Positions 46,124-55,822 of a stretch of 64,000 nucleotides of DNA are shown piece after piece. Numbering within the stretch: position 1 is the first letter of the stretch; the number at the start of each line of letters is the position of its first letter. Made by a program: the position numbers and the translations under genes. The stretch comes from an uncultured bacterium (GTDB lineage Bacteria; Patescibacteriota; Saccharimonadia; Saccharimonadales; Saccharimonadaceae): contig CAILCF010000002.1 of assembly GCA_903832635.1 (NCBI GenBank), positions 95,136-159,135 on the forward strand, given 5' to 3'. The notes under the pieces are model-generated. The model did no database searches, was not told the DNA's origin, and was given only the letters and a program-made list of their open reading frames with translations.

Positions 46124-46124
46124 A

Positions 46125-46211
46125 TGGTGCGCGCGAGAAGACTTGAACTTCCACGTCCTTGCGAACACCAGCACCTCAAGCTGGCCTGGCTACCAATTAC
46201 AGCACGCGCGC
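46125..46211 (-). tRNA. tRNA-Leu (GAG)
   Basis: Minus-strand cloverleaf of 87 nt with encoded CCA. Acceptor GCGCGCG/CGCGCGC, anticodon arm CCAGC-TTGAGGT-GCTGG (anticodon GAG), long variable arm expected of tRNA-Leu (TTCGCAAGGA), normal T loop TTCAAGT. D loop has the standard GG. Confidence 0.95.
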
Positions 46212-46254
46212 ATTACGAATAATTTTAGCATTCTTCTCTTTATTAATAAAACCT

Positions 46255-46929
46255 TCAAGTTTTGTTTAGGAGGTCTGCTTTTTCAAAAATGCCGGCTGCC
46301 CATCCTGATATTTTGTAAAACAAAGCTGTGTCCAGAACGTATATGTCCATCACACCATTAGGTAGAGAATTCTTTTTATTAAGGCTACTTTTGTTTGGTT
46401 TGCGGTACGTTTTAAAGAATTTATGTAACGGTATTCCGGATATATTTGACCAGTAAATCTCGGCAGCTTTATAGTCCAAACTTTCATGAATGTGTATATA
46501 ACCCCTTATTTTTCCGTCATGGACTTTGCAAATATCCTTAAAAAATTTAATCATTATTTTAATCATTTGAGGGTCGCCATTAGAAAAACGTACCATTCGT
46601 TGTGTTTTCCCTCCCTCAGCCCAGTAAAGCATAACACCCATAAGCCAAAGGTCAGTATTATTTATTGAAGGGATTTCGTTTTGAGCGTGTAATACGGCAC
46701 TTTGCCTCTTTTTAAGTTCATTTTCTAGCCTCGAAGTTCGTCGTCGTTCAATAGCTACACTAGTGAAAGGGGAGAGTTTTAATTTATTTGTTTGCTCTAT
46801 TGATAATTTAATATCTCTTACCCATAAACTAACACTACTCTTAGCGACACCAATTTCTTTTGCGATTGTTTTAATTGCGTAACCTTCACGCCTTAGCTTA
46901 ATCGCTTCGTTTTTTTCATCTAATTTCAT
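46255..46929 (-). CDS. HTH protein with endonuclease-like C-terminal region
   Basis: 224 residues. N-terminal helix-turn-helix (AIKLRREGYAIKTIAKEIGV; SSVSLWVRDI), a charged linker, then a region of the kind LWLMGVMLYWAEGGK...VRFSNGDPQMIKIMIKFF found in many CPR and archaeal HTH proteins and reminiscent of LAGLIDADG-fold DNA-binding cores, though catalytic acids are not obvious. Possibly a solitary homing-type or regulatory protein. It ends 44 nt from tRNA-Leu. The stretch before its start (46941-46950, CAAAGTAATA) recalls the arm of the inverted repeat at 4.45 kb. Confidence 0.6.
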   Translation of the reverse strand: MKLDEKNEAIKLRREGYAIKTIAKEIGVAKSSVSLWVRDIKLSIEQTNKLKLSPFTSVAIERRRTSRLENELKKRQSAVLHAQNEIPSINNTDLWLMGVMLYWAEGGKTQRMVRFSNGDPQMIKIMIKFFKDICKVHDGKIRGYIHIHESLDYKAAEIYWSNISGIPLHKFFKTYRKPNKSSLNKKNSLPNGVMDIYVLDTALFYKISGWAAGIFEKADLLNKT

Positions 46930-46997
46930 ATAAAGACCCCCAAAGTAATATACACTGTAAGCATATACGCCATAGTTCGTTTAAGCAATAGCTATAC

Positions 46998-47027
46998 TTG
47001 ACACGATAGGGGTGGTCAAGCTATGAT
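46998..47027 (+). promoter_or_regulatory. Promoter of tRNA-Val
   Basis: TTGACA (46998-47003), 18-nt spacer, TATGAT (47022-47027), 11 nt before the tRNA 5' end. Confidence 0.75.
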
Positions 47028-47038
47028 AATTTAGTCGT

Positions 47039-47115
47039 GGGAGCTTAGCTCAGTTGGCTAGAGCAATTGTTTTACACACAATAGGTCATAGGTTCGAGTC
47101 CTATAGCTCCCACCA
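47039..47115 (+). tRNA. tRNA-Val (TAC)
   Basis: 77 nt with encoded CCA. Acceptor GGGAGCT/AGCTCCC, D loop with GG, anticodon arm ATTGT-TTTACAC-ACAAT (anticodon TAC), T arm ATAGG-TTCGAGT-CCTAT. Regular in all positions, a useful contrast to the two tRNA-Gly genes. Confidence 0.97.
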
Positions 47116-47125
47116 AAACATGAAT

Positions 47126-47150
47126 CCGACCTTTGATGGTCGGGTTTTTA
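47126..47150 (+). terminator. Intrinsic terminator after tRNA-Val
   Basis: CCGACC/GGTCGG with loop TTTGAT followed by a T run. TypA's promoter (TTGATA, 16-nt spacer, TATAAT) comes next. Confidence 0.85.
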
Positions 47151-47225
47151 ATATTCTTATGCTTGATAATCTGTGATTTTCTGCTATAATTACCACCTAA
47201 GGAACCCCTGACGGGGATTATTTTT

Positions 47226-49049
47226 ATGAAAGACCCAAAATTTATTCGGAACGTTGCTATTATTGCCCATGTCGATCATGGCAAAACTACCATTGTTGAT
47301 GGTCTTTTAAAACAAAGCAATACTTTTCGCTCCAACCAAGCCGAAATGGAACAAAATCTTATTATGGATAGTGGCGACCAAGAATTGGAACGTGGGATTA
47401 CTATTACTGCAAAGCAAACATCCGTATATTTTGGTGATTACAAGATAAATATTATTGATACGCCGGGTCACGCTGATTTTTCCGGTGAAGTAGAACGAAC
47501 ACTGAATATGGCTGACGGAGTTTTATTAGTAGTTGATGCCCAGGAAGGCCCAATGCCACAAACTAAATTCGTTTTACAAAAAGCCCTTGAACTTGGTTTG
47601 CAACCGGTTGTAGTTATCAACAAAATCGATAAAGCTGCCAGGCGGATTGACGAAGTCCTTGATGAAATAGCCGACTTATTTTTAGAACTGGCAGTCGATG
47701 ATAGCCAACTTTATTATCCGGTCTACTACTGTATCAGTCGTGAAGGCAAAGCTTGGAAAGAATTGCCGGATAATCCATCCGAACACACCGACATGAGCCC
47801 TATTTTTAATGCAATTATTAATGACATACCAGCACCAACCGTTGACTCAAAGGGAACATTACAATTATTAGTTACAGCGCTTCAATATGACTCATTTGTT
47901 GGAAAATACGCCATTGGGCGCGTTACCCGCGGGGTTGTTCAAAAAGGGTTGCCGGTTACTTTAGTCAAACGCGACGGTAAACTGGTTAGTACCCGAATTG
48001 ACAAGGTATTCAGCTACCGAGGATTAAATCGTGAAGAAGTCGACAGTGCAATTGCCGGCGACATTGTAGCATTAACCGGCGTTTCAGATGCACATATCGG
48101 CGAAACAATTGCCGATAAGGATAATCCCGAAGCTTTGCCAACGATTGATATCGAAGCCCCTACGATTAGCATTTATTTAGGTCCCAACACCAGCCCTATG
48201 AAGGGGAAGGAAGGTCAGTTTAATACGTCACGCCAAATTGGCGAACGACTAAAACGCGAACTTGAAACCAATGTCAGTTTGCGCGTTGAAGAAGATGGAA
48301 TTGGTTTTAAAGTGTGCGGTCGTGGAGAATTACACCTTTCGGTTTTAATCGAAGCACTTCGTCGGGAAGGCTATGAATTTGAAATTGGCCGTCCACAAGT
48401 AGTTATTACAATCGCAGACGGTGTCAAAAAAGAACCCGTTGAAGAATTGCTGATTGAAGTTGCATCTGAATTTATGGGCGTAATTAGCCAAGAATTAGGT
48501 GCAAGGCGAGCAAATCTGGTCAAACAAGAACAAACCAGCAGTGGGACAACGCGAATGACTTATGTTTTGCCAACCCGCGCCCTAATCGGTCTTCGTAATT
48601 TGCTTTTAACAGATACCAAAGGCACGGTTATTATGAACAGTTTGCCACATGGGTACCAAAAACTTGGACCAAAACTGCAAAAAATTCGCAACGGAGCAAT
48701 TATTGCATCTGAAACAGGTATAACAACTCCGTATGCATTAGAGATGTGTGAATCACGCGGCGAATTGTTTGTCGGACCTGGGATAAAAGTTTATCAAGGT
48801 ATGATTGTCGGTCTGTACCAACGAAACGATGATTTGGAAATGAATGTTTGTAAAGCCAAACATCTGACTAATATGCGCAGTTCTTCCAGCGACGGTACTG
48901 TTCAATTAACGCCGTTTACGGACCTTAGTTTGGAACAATGCATTGATTTTGTCGAAGACGATGAACTACTGGAAGTTACACCGAAAAGTTTGCGACTTCG
49001 CAAGCGATTTCTAGATCCAAACCAGCGCAAACGTGCTGCAAAAAACTAA
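47226..49049 (+). CDS. typA: Translational GTPase TypA/BipA
   Basis: 607 residues, full length. G1 AHVDHGKTT, switch [12 protein letters not shown]3 [18 protein letters not shown], then EF-G-like domains and the TypA C-terminal domain ([36 protein letters not shown]). Ribosome-binding GTPase for 50S assembly and stress. A short leader with a CCCC-TGAC-GGGG hairpin precedes the ATG. Confidence 0.97.
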   Translation: MKDPKFIRNVAIIAHVDHGKTTIVDGLLKQSNTFRSNQAEMEQNLIMDSGDQELERGITITAKQTSVYFGDYKINIIDTPGHADFSGEVERTLNMADGVLLVVDAQEGPMPQTKFVLQKALELGLQPVVVINKIDKAARRIDEVLDEIADLFLELAVDDSQLYYPVYYCISREGKAWKELPDNPSEHTDMSPIFNAIINDIPAPTVDSKGTLQLLVTALQYDSFVGKYAIGRVTRGVVQKGLPVTLVKRDGKLVSTRIDKVFSYRGLNREEVDSAIAGDIVALTGVSDAHIGETIADKDNPEALPTIDIEAPTISIYLGPNTSPMKGKEGQFNTSRQIGERLKRELETNVSLRVEEDGIGFKVCGRGELHLSVLIEALRREGYEFEIGRPQVVITIADGVKKEPVEELLIEVASEFMGVISQELGARRANLVKQEQTSSGTTRMTYVLPTRALIGLRNLLLTDTKGTVIMNSLPHGYQKLGPKLQKIRNGAIIASETGITTPYALEMCESRGELFVGPGIKVYQGMIVGLYQRNDDLEMNVCKAKHLTNMRSSSSDGTVQLTPFTDLSLEQCIDFVEDDELLEVTPKSLRLRKRFLDPNQRKRAAKN

Positions 49050-49984
49050 TTAACAGGGTATTTGAAAAGCGTTTTTAATAACAGCTCTTTATCTATCAAA
49101 GCGGCGGCAATTACATCATCAGCTGCTCCATAATACAAATAATAGTTGGAAACCATTTCAACTATAGACGTTCCGAATACGACATTTGGCATGAAACCGT
49201 CTTCCTCGTATTTAAATCCCGGTGTTAAAAGAGGAAATGGTAAGCGATACAAGACCTTGGTTGGGTTGTTAATGTCTAGGATAACAGCTCCCATTGAATA
49301 TTCCATATCTTGACTAACTCCGTGATAAAAGAACAACCAGCCGATGGGGGTTCGGATTGGTGGTGCACCTGCACCGATTTTTAACGACTCCCATTCATTT
49401 TTAGTAGGACTAAGAACAGGCGAAAATTTTGCCCAATCAATTAAATCTCGTGACACACTCAGCTGGATATCCGGCTCGAGTCGATGAAGCATGTGATACA
49501 ACCCATTTATCTTTTCGGGGAATAAAACTCCGTCTTTGTCATTTTTATGAACTTTTTGATGAAAAGTTGGTGTAACATGTTCGAATTTGTGGAAATCTTT
49601 TGTTTCCAGTATTCTTATTCTTGTCTGAATTCCTTTTTCCTCTTTTGCATAAGCCGTGTAGGTAATCAGATACCGACCATCAATTTTTACAATTCGAGGG
49701 TCTTCGATTCCACTGTATTCTAGACCAGTATGATCTGGAATAACACGCGGTTTTTTGTATTTTTTCCATACTATTCCGTCTTGACTTTCAGCGTAGCCTA
49801 TACGGGATACCATATCCTTGCCAAAGGCACGATATAGCATTTTCCATCTGCCATTATCATGAACTACAGCCGGTGCGAATACTCCGTGTGCTTCCCAATC
49901 TAATGATGGGTCTGGTTCGATTAAAGGTTTCCCATCAATTCGTGTAAAGTGTATCTGTTGGTTTGTAATATCATTTAGTTCCAT
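49046..49984 (-). CDS. Glycoside hydrolase family 130 protein
   Basis: 312 residues, five-bladed propeller glycosidase/phosphorylase family acting on beta-mannosides. Motifs: FAPAVVHDNGRWKMLYRAF, SGIEDPRIVKIDGRYLITYTAY, KDGVLFPEKINGLYHMLHR, WLFFYHGV. TATAAT on the minus strand at 49993-49998 leaves 8 nt before the ATG. Divergent from the GT4 gene 75 nt away; together with the next two genes it forms a carbohydrate cluster, perhaps for a mannose-containing glycan or its phosphorolysis. Confidence 0.88.
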   Translation of the reverse strand: MELNDITNQQIHFTRIDGKPLIEPDPSLDWEAHGVFAPAVVHDNGRWKMLYRAFGKDMVSRIGYAESQDGIVWKKYKKPRVIPDHTGLEYSGIEDPRIVKIDGRYLITYTAYAKEEKGIQTRIRILETKDFHKFEHVTPTFHQKVHKNDKDGVLFPEKINGLYHMLHRLEPDIQLSVSRDLIDWAKFSPVLSPTKNEWESLKIGAGAPPIRTPIGWLFFYHGVSQDMEYSMGAVILDINNPTKVLYRLPFPLLTPGFKYEEDGFMPNVVFGTSIVEMVSNYYLYYGAADDVIAAALIDKELLLKTLFKYPVN

Positions 49985-50059
49985 CTCGTGCTATTATAAT
50001 ACAATAATGATGTAATAAGTGAGTATTCTTATTGCTTGAATTTAAAACTGATTAATGTA

Positions 50060-51253
50060 ATGACAAAAAGAAAATTAAGAGTTGGACTTATAAGCTCCTA
50101 CGTACCCATGAAATGTGGGATTGCGACCCATAGCCGTGATTTGATAGAAGGGATGCTTGGTCATGATAGTTTTGAATGGTGCGTCATTGTCGCCGAGGAT
50201 AGTATGGGTCCTTATGACTTTAATGGCAAAGATATTGCCAGGCTGGACAAAGAAAGCCTAAAGTCTTATGAAAAAGCAGCTATTACAATGAACAAATGGA
50301 ATCCCGATGTAATTTTACTAGCCCACGAATTCGGATTATACGGAGGTAATACTTTTTTCACCAAGCGTAATGGCAAAGATTTGCGGGTAATTACAGGCGA
50401 TTATGTCTTGACCCTGATCAATAAACTCAAAGCACCGATTATAACAACACTTCATACGATTATCCCCGAGCCCGATAATACTCGAAAAAAGGTTATGCGC
50501 GAAATTGATAAACGTTCTTCCATGTTGGTTTCAATGACCGATGATGGTCGGAGTACTTTGGACTTTTTCTACGGTATCAACAAGAATCATATCGCGGTTA
50601 TCCCGCATGGTGTTCCACAACCGGTACAAAGGGATAAAAAATTGGTAGTAAAGGATTTAAACCTAGATACTAAAAAGTTTTATCTGGTTGTAACGGGATT
50701 AATCGGCCCAAATAAGGGAATTGAACTAATCATCAAGGCATTGCCAAAGATAATCACTAAACATCCTGAAGTTGTTTTGATGGTTGTTGGCCAAACTCAT
50801 CCAACGATTCTAGAAGAAGTTGGCGAGGTATACCGTGAAAGTTTGATCGAACTTGCAACACAATTGGGTGTTTGTGACCATATTAAGTTCGTGAATGAAT
50901 ATTTGCCAACAAATAGGCTGGTTGATTATTTGACGGTAGCAGACATTTATCTAACGATACATAGCGACCCCGAACAAGCAGCCTCGGGAACATTGGCTTA
51001 TGCACTGGGTTGTGGATTGGCCTCAATTTCGACTCCATATCGATATGCCAAAGAAGTATTGGCTGATGGACGAGGTTTTTTGGTGCCCTTCGATTCGTCT
51101 GATGCCATTACCAAGCAAATCAATACTTTAGTCGAAGACAAAAACCTTTTAGAAAGAACCAGACAAAAAGCCAAGTTATTTGGATGTTCGATGAGTTGGC
51201 CAAGAGTTGGTGAGGAATATATGAACCTTGTAGAGTCTGTTATACGGGAGTAA
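50060..51253 (+). CDS. Family 4-type glycosyltransferase
   Basis: About 397 residues, GT-B fold. N-terminal acceptor domain (GLISSYVPMKCGIATHSRDL; LHTIIPEP), then the GT4 donor domain (YLVVTGLIGPNKGIELIIKA; VVGQTHP; ADIYLTIHSDPEQAASGTLAYALG). I prefer ATG 50060 over an upstream TTG. The next gene starts 4 nt downstream. Substrate unknown; GH130 linkage hints at mannosyl transfer. Confidence 0.88.
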   Translation: MTKRKLRVGLISSYVPMKCGIATHSRDLIEGMLGHDSFEWCVIVAEDSMGPYDFNGKDIARLDKESLKSYEKAAITMNKWNPDVILLAHEFGLYGGNTFFTKRNGKDLRVITGDYVLTLINKLKAPIITTLHTIIPEPDNTRKKVMREIDKRSSMLVSMTDDGRSTLDFFYGINKNHIAVIPHGVPQPVQRDKKLVVKDLNLDTKKFYLVVTGLIGPNKGIELIIKALPKIITKHPEVVLMVVGQTHPTILEEVGEVYRESLIELATQLGVCDHIKFVNEYLPTNRLVDYLTVADIYLTIHSDPEQAASGTLAYALGCGLASISTPYRYAKEVLADGRGFLVPFDSSDAITKQINTLVEDKNLLERTRQKAKLFGCSMSWPRVGEEYMNLVESVIRE

Positions 51254-51257
51254 TATT

Positions 51258-52229
51258 GTGGGGACTTTTCCCTCGACACCTTATTTCGATAGTTTAATTG
51301 ATGATTTCGGCATCTGGCAACACACTGATGAGAATACTATTTTGCATTCAGAAGGTTATGCACTTGACGATGCAGCCAGGGGTTTGCTATTAACTCTTGC
51401 ACTAGATAGGACTGAACAGTCAGAAGTATTGTTTTCATATATTTTAAAATCTCAGTCCAAAGATGGATATTATGGTTTTGCCAGGCAAGAAAGGAACTTT
51501 ATTCCAATGGTCGCCTCTGATGATGCGACTGGTCAAGTGATGTGGGCGGCAGGCTATGCTGTGTCCAAAAATTTTCACAAAACCAAAGCCAGGCGACTAA
51601 TTGAAAACACTATTGCCTATATCGATAGAATGGGTAATATGAGGGGATATGCTTATGCATTACTTGGTTCAATTTATATCGGCCCAGACTTAGCAGCCCG
51701 CTACTACAAAAGACTTAATTCTTTTTTTGAAGGTACCGGCGATGACTGGCCTTGGCCGGAAGTTTCATTAACATATGGTAATGCAATTGCACCACTGGCA
51801 TTTTTACGTTACGGTTTGGTATACAATGATGATTCCGCTGTTCAAACTGGGCGCAGGTTACTACTATTTTTGGAAGAAAAATGTACTCACAACCGACAAC
51901 GCGGACCAATTGGTAATGACGGTTGGTTACCACGCGAATCCGACGCAGTTCCGACTTACTCGCAACAACCTATCGATGCTGCATATATGGTTTGGGCATG
52001 GATGGCGGCCTATAAAATATCTGGTGACGAGGCGGATTTGAAATTATCGATGGTTTGGATGAGATGGTTTGAAGGTGATAACGTTGCTGGTGAAAAAATG
52101 TATAATCCGGAAGATATGCGCTGCTTTGACGGTATTGACCCAAGTGGCGTTCACCACAACAGCGGTGCAGAATCAAACATTTGTCTGTTACTTAGTAAAT
52201 ATGTTTTATCCGAAGAAAATACAATCTAA
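51258..52229 (+). CDS. Alpha/alpha-barrel glycosidase-like protein
   Basis: 323 residues, starts at GTG. Helical repeats with conserved aromatic and acidic residues (SEGYALDDAARGLLL; SKDGYYGFARQERNF; DDWPWPEVSLTYGNAI; GNDGWLPRESDAVPTYSQQP; HHNSGAESNICLLL) suggest an (alpha/alpha)6 or related barrel. Such genes accompany GT4/GH130 genes in many bacteria and are often misnamed glycosyltransferase. Exact activity unknown. Its last nt overlap the convergent rarA gene. Confidence 0.65.
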   Translation: MGTFPSTPYFDSLIDDFGIWQHTDENTILHSEGYALDDAARGLLLTLALDRTEQSEVLFSYILKSQSKDGYYGFARQERNFIPMVASDDATGQVMWAAGYAVSKNFHKTKARRLIENTIAYIDRMGNMRGYAYALLGSIYIGPDLAARYYKRLNSFFEGTGDDWPWPEVSLTYGNAIAPLAFLRYGLVYNDDSAVQTGRRLLLFLEEKCTHNRQRGPIGNDGWLPRESDAVPTYSQQPIDAAYMVWAWMAAYKISGDEADLKLSMVWMRWFEGDNVAGEKMYNPEDMRCFDGIDPSGVHHNSGAESNICLLLSKYVLSEENTI

Positions 52230-53398
52230 AATATCTTTTCAATTTTCAAATCATCAGGTAAAAAACCTTTGTCGTGTTGAAAGCCGGCTTCCCATTTGTA
52301 GTCTTTGCCATATCCAATATCTTTCATCAAATTAGTCGGGGCGTTGCGAAGTTGTAATGGAACAGGTGTATTCGGATATTTTTTAGCCAAGGTCAAAGCT
52401 CGACCGAAAGCTTCGGAAGTGTGGCGAGATTTTTCGCTTTTACAAAGGGCAGTTGCAACGTGTGAAAGTATTAGTCCGGATTCCGGCATACCAATGCGCT
52501 CAACCGCCTGAAAAGCGTTTAATGCCAATCCCAATGCGCCATTGCCAGCCAAACCGATATCCTCACTGGCAAAAATAATCATACGTCTGGCAATAAACTT
52601 TGGATCTTCGCCAGCGTTAATCATCCGAGCCAAATAATACAAGGTTGCATCAACGTCTCCGCCACGCATACTTTTTATAAATGCCGAAATGACGTTGTAG
52701 TGCATATCACCGTTTTTATCGTATCCCGGGATTCTTTTTTGAGCTGCAATTTTTACGATTTCCGGTGTCACTTTTTGACTCATCCCAAGGGCCAATTCCA
52801 GATTACCAAGTGCAATTCGGGCATCACCATCGGATAATTCTGCCAGATAATCCAATGCCTTAGCTGAAACATTTTTGGTTTTACCGCTTGTCTTGAGAGC
52901 TTTTTTCAAAATTGTAATAATATCATTTTTATTTAATGGCTCCAAAATTAATACTCTGGTTCGTGACAAGAGTGGCGCGATAACCTCAAAACTTGGGTTT
53001 TCAGTGGTTGCACCGATTAAAGTAATTAGCCCGGATTCAATATGAGGCAAAAACGCGTCCTGCTGAGCCTTGTTAAAACGATGAATTTCATCAACGAAAA
53101 GTATTGTACGTATCTGCAAATTCCAGTTTTGTTTGGCATGTTCGATAATATTTGTTATATCTTTTTTACCACTAGTAACGGCTGATATTTCAATAAATTC
53201 TGCCTGAACCTCATTGGCAATTATTCGCGCCAAAGTTGTTTTGCCGGTTCCCGGTGGACCCCATAATATCAAACTGACAGGTTCTTTATTGGTAACGATT
53301 TGATGCAAGATTTCGCCATTACCCAATAATTGGGTTTGTCCTACTACCTCTTTTAACGTCTTTGGTCGCATTCTCTCTGCCAGGGGTACTCGTTGCAT
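52226..53398 (-). CDS. rarA: Replication-associated recombination ATPase RarA/MgsA
   Basis: About 390 residues, AAA+ clamp-loader-like. LAERMRPKTLKEVVGQ, Walker A GPPGTGKTT, Walker B ILFVDEIHRFNKAQQD, sensor 1 IGATTENPSFEV, and the C-terminal tetramerisation domain (SAFIKSMRGGDVDATLYYLARM). The start is placed at 53398: minus-strand TATAAT at 53405-53410 leaves six nt, so longer upstream starts are unlikely. Confidence 0.95.
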   Translation of the reverse strand: MQRVPLAERMRPKTLKEVVGQTQLLGNGEILHQIVTNKEPVSLILWGPPGTGKTTLARIIANEVQAEFIEISAVTSGKKDITNIIEHAKQNWNLQIRTILFVDEIHRFNKAQQDAFLPHIESGLITLIGATTENPSFEVIAPLLSRTRVLILEPLNKNDIITILKKALKTSGKTKNVSAKALDYLAELSDGDARIALGNLELALGMSQKVTPEIVKIAAQKRIPGYDKNGDMHYNVISAFIKSMRGGDVDATLYYLARMINAGEDPKFIARRMIIFASEDIGLAGNGALGLALNAFQAVERIGMPESGLILSHVATALCKSEKSRHTSEAFGRALTLAKKYPNTPVPLQLRNAPTNLMKDIGYGKDYKWEAGFQHDKGFLPDDLKIEKIF

Positions 53399-53432
53399 AC
53401 TTCCATTATACCTCGTATACTGGTGGTACAGG

Positions 53433-54458
53433 ATGCAACGAACCACAGTAATGTTATTATTTGGGGGTGAATCGTCGGAGCATACAGTCTCTATCTCTTC
53501 GGCTCGTAATGTTTTTGCGGCATTGGATGATACAAAATATGATGTAATTTTAGGTTATATCGACCAAGCTGGTCAGTGGTGGTTGCTGGATAATATGTTG
53601 GATCCGATTGACATCACAGGTGCACCGCAGTTATTGCCGGTACTCGGAACAGGTAGTTTTACTACTATTCCAGCTGCCGAAACTATCAATCCGGATGTTA
53701 TATTACCAGTTTTACATGGAGTTAATTGTGAAGATGGCAAAATACAAGGCCTAGCAAAACTGCTTCATATCCCGATTGCAGGAAGTGGCGTTGAAGCTTC
53801 GGCAATTGTGATGGATAAAGTCACGACAAAACAACTCCTAGAGTATAACGGGATAATTACTACTCCATATCAAGTTCATCTGGCAAGCGAACCGCTAATT
53901 AGTTTTCATCAATTAACAGAAAAATTAGGCAGTCCATTGTTTGTAAAACCGGCAAATGAAGGCAGTTCTGTCGGAATTAGCAAGGCAAGTAACGACGAGG
54001 AATTAAGTGCCGCATTAGAATCAGCACACAAATACGATACAAAAGTGCTAATCGAAAAAACTATAACCGGACGCGAACTAGAGGTTTCGGTATTAGGAAG
54101 TGGAGATAAAGTCCGTGTCAGTGGTGTCGGTGAAATTGTTCCTGATAGGGAATTTTATGACTATGACTCGAAATACGACATCGCCAGTCAAACCAAGGTG
54201 ATTGTACCAGCTGAATTACCAACTGAAATCAGCGAGAAAATACGTTCAATTACCAAACAGGCTTACATAGTTTTAGGTTGCAAGGGTTATGCTCGGGTTG
54301 ATTTCCTAATGTCCGGCGATAATGAAATATATTTTAATGAAGCAAACACCCTGCCGGGCTTTACGAACATCAGTATGTATCCAAAATTATGGCGCCAAGA
54401 AGGTATGACTTACAGCAGTTTAATAGATGCAATAATCAGTGATGCGCTTGAAAAGTGA
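53433..54458 (+). CDS. ddl: D-alanine--D-alanine ligase
   Basis: Makes the D-Ala-D-Ala end of peptidoglycan precursors. 341 residues, ATP-grasp. LLFGGESSEHTVSISSARNV, LHGVNCEDGKIQG, VKPANEGSSVGISK, ARVDFLMSG and EANTLPGFTNISMYPKLW are all present. Divergent from rarA with a 34-nt gap; TATACT lies 11 nt before the ATG. Confidence 0.97.
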   Translation: MQRTTVMLLFGGESSEHTVSISSARNVFAALDDTKYDVILGYIDQAGQWWLLDNMLDPIDITGAPQLLPVLGTGSFTTIPAAETINPDVILPVLHGVNCEDGKIQGLAKLLHIPIAGSGVEASAIVMDKVTTKQLLEYNGIITTPYQVHLASEPLISFHQLTEKLGSPLFVKPANEGSSVGISKASNDEELSAALESAHKYDTKVLIEKTITGRELEVSVLGSGDKVRVSGVGEIVPDREFYDYDSKYDIASQTKVIVPAELPTEISEKIRSITKQAYIVLGCKGYARVDFLMSGDNEIYFNEANTLPGFTNISMYPKLWRQEGMTYSSLIDAIISDALEK

Positions 54459-54535
54459 TGGTTTTTCACTTACAATAGTTCGAAGTGTGGCTTTCGCCAG
54501 ACGGCGAATAGCTCACGATTTTTAGCTGGTTGTGT

Positions 54536-54610
54536 GGCTCTTTAGCTCAGCGGTAGAGCAGAGGCTTGAAGAGCCTTGTGTCCCCAGTTCGATCCTGGGA
54601 GGAGCCACCA
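54536..54610 (+). tRNA. tRNA-Phe (GAA)
   Basis: 75 nt with CCA. Acceptor GGCTCTT/AGGAGCC, anticodon arm GAGGC-TTGAAGA-GCCTT (anticodon GAA), T loop TTCGATC, D loop with GG. The last 13 nt of its acceptor/T region (CCTGGGAGGAGCC, 54594-54606) recur at 54782-54794. Confidence 0.96.
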
Positions 54611-54943
54611 AATTAAAAACCCCATCCTCCATGATGGAGTTTTTAATTTGACGACCCCTTTGGGGTCAAACTGGGGGTTTTGCCAAAGGCAAAACGAACC
54701 CCAGTCGGCGTAGGGCAGCAAAATAAAAATGTGTTTACATATTTTTATAAGCAAGCGGAGAAGTGGAGTGAAACGGAGCGCCCTGGGAGGAGCCCCATAC
54801 TATGCTCATCTTTGCATCTACAAACTGAATATGTTAAAATATTACATAGGACAGAAGGGATCGTAGCTTTACAATCCGGAGGCCAAGAATGAGACCTTGA
54901 AACAAATGTTTCGGGGTTCTCAAACGCAACCAAAGGGGACGTT
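54611..54943 (+). other. Terminators, tRNA-Phe 3' fragment copy, promoter and leader
   Basis: No gene. 54613-54652 is an AT-rich hairpin containing CTCC/GGAG (tRNA terminator). GACCCC/GGGGTC and a CTGGGG/CCCCAG hairpin follow to about 54705. At 54782-54794 lies a copy of the tRNA-Phe 3' end. TTGCAT (54812-54817), 17 nt, TAAAAT (54835-54840) form a promoter. The 97-nt leader contains a hairpin TGAGA-CC...GAAACA / TGTTTC...GG-TCTCA and AAGGGGA before the next start. Confidence 0.7.
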
Positions 54944-55723
54944 TTGTTCCGAAGCTTCAGAATTCTCGTAATGGTCATTATAGTGCTGCTGGCAGCAAGC
55001 AGTTTGTTTGCCGTTGCGGCGCTGATTTCACATGACCAGGTTCTGGCAGACGGCCTATCAGCATCACCAAGCACCAGTGCGTCGCCGTCACCAGGTGGAG
55101 AAGTAACATCAACGCCTACGCCAACACCGACACCTACCAGCACAGCGACACCAACGCCTACTCCCACGCCTACAATCGACCCTATTGCAGCAGCGGCAAT
55201 TCTTGATGTCGCCAACTACAAACACAAGGCGTTAAAGGTCGAGAGAAAGGTCAAGAAAGCTCGTGCCGAGCTTGTCAAGCGAGCTTATGCTTTGGACAAG
55301 AAACCTCCACAAAGGCTGATGTCCAAATCGAGCTTTGGCACCTGGCAAGCGCGTCTAACATACGACAGGGACAGCCTACGCGCTATCCGCTACCAAAGTA
55401 GCAAGTATTGGAAACTCATCAGGTATCCAAAGGCTAAGTCTGGAGTCAACCGCTGGGTTCCATTGTTGCTTTACTGTGGCATGCCCCGGGACCAGATGTG
55501 GCACGCTCTTCTGATTATGGACAGAGAGTCGCATGGCAATCCCAAAGCCAAGAACAAACACTCGACTGCAAGTGGGTTGTTCCAGTTCTTGGCTGACTGG
55601 TGGCGCAACAAAAAGACCGGCGGTAATAAATGGAAACCATTCGATCCGTACCAGAACATACTGCACTTCGTGCGTGCGATTCTGGGACCACCCGGATGGA
55701 GTCCATGGGCGCTAACAGCCTGA
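54944..55723 (+). CDS. Exported protein with lysozyme/transglycosylase-like domain
   Basis: 259 residues, TTG start with AAGGGGAC upstream. Signal peptide (ILVMVIIVLLAASSLFAVAAL), a Ser/Thr/Pro linker of TPTPTP repeats, a helical region with many Lys/Arg, then a lysozyme-like part (MDRESHGNPKAKNKHSTASGLFQF; PFDPYQNILHFV) with the catalytic glutamate probably in DRESHG. Likely a secreted peptidoglycan lytic transglycosylase. First of four genes in this stretch with G+C-ending codons, own promoter and strong Shine-Dalgarno. Confidence 0.8.
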   Translation: MFRSFRILVMVIIVLLAASSLFAVAALISHDQVLADGLSASPSTSASPSPGGEVTSTPTPTPTPTSTATPTPTPTPTIDPIAAAAILDVANYKHKALKVERKVKKARAELVKRAYALDKKPPQRLMSKSSFGTWQARLTYDRDSLRAIRYQSSKYWKLIRYPKAKSGVNRWVPLLLYCGMPRDQMWHALLIMDRESHGNPKAKNKHSTASGLFQFLADWWRNKKTGGNKWKPFDPYQNILHFVRAILGPPGWSPWALTA

Positions 55724-55782
55724 TGTAATAAGCGTCCGTACGCCAAGTTTGGCCTCGTTTTACCCTTCAAGTCCTGTCCTAC

Positions 55783-55814
55783 GGGCCTTGGTAGCTTTCA
55801 CGCTACCAAGGCCC
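55783..55814 (+). terminator. Strong hairpin terminator
   Basis: 13-bp perfect stem GGGCCTTGGTAGC/GCTACCAAGGCCC, loop TTTCAC, followed by TATTTAAATT. Confidence 0.85.
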
Positions 55815-55822
55815 TATTTAAA

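Noticed and set aside
51321..51350. CTGATGAG inside the alpha-barrel gene as a ribozyme core
   Set aside because: It lies in coding sequence and lacks the stem II-GAAA part.
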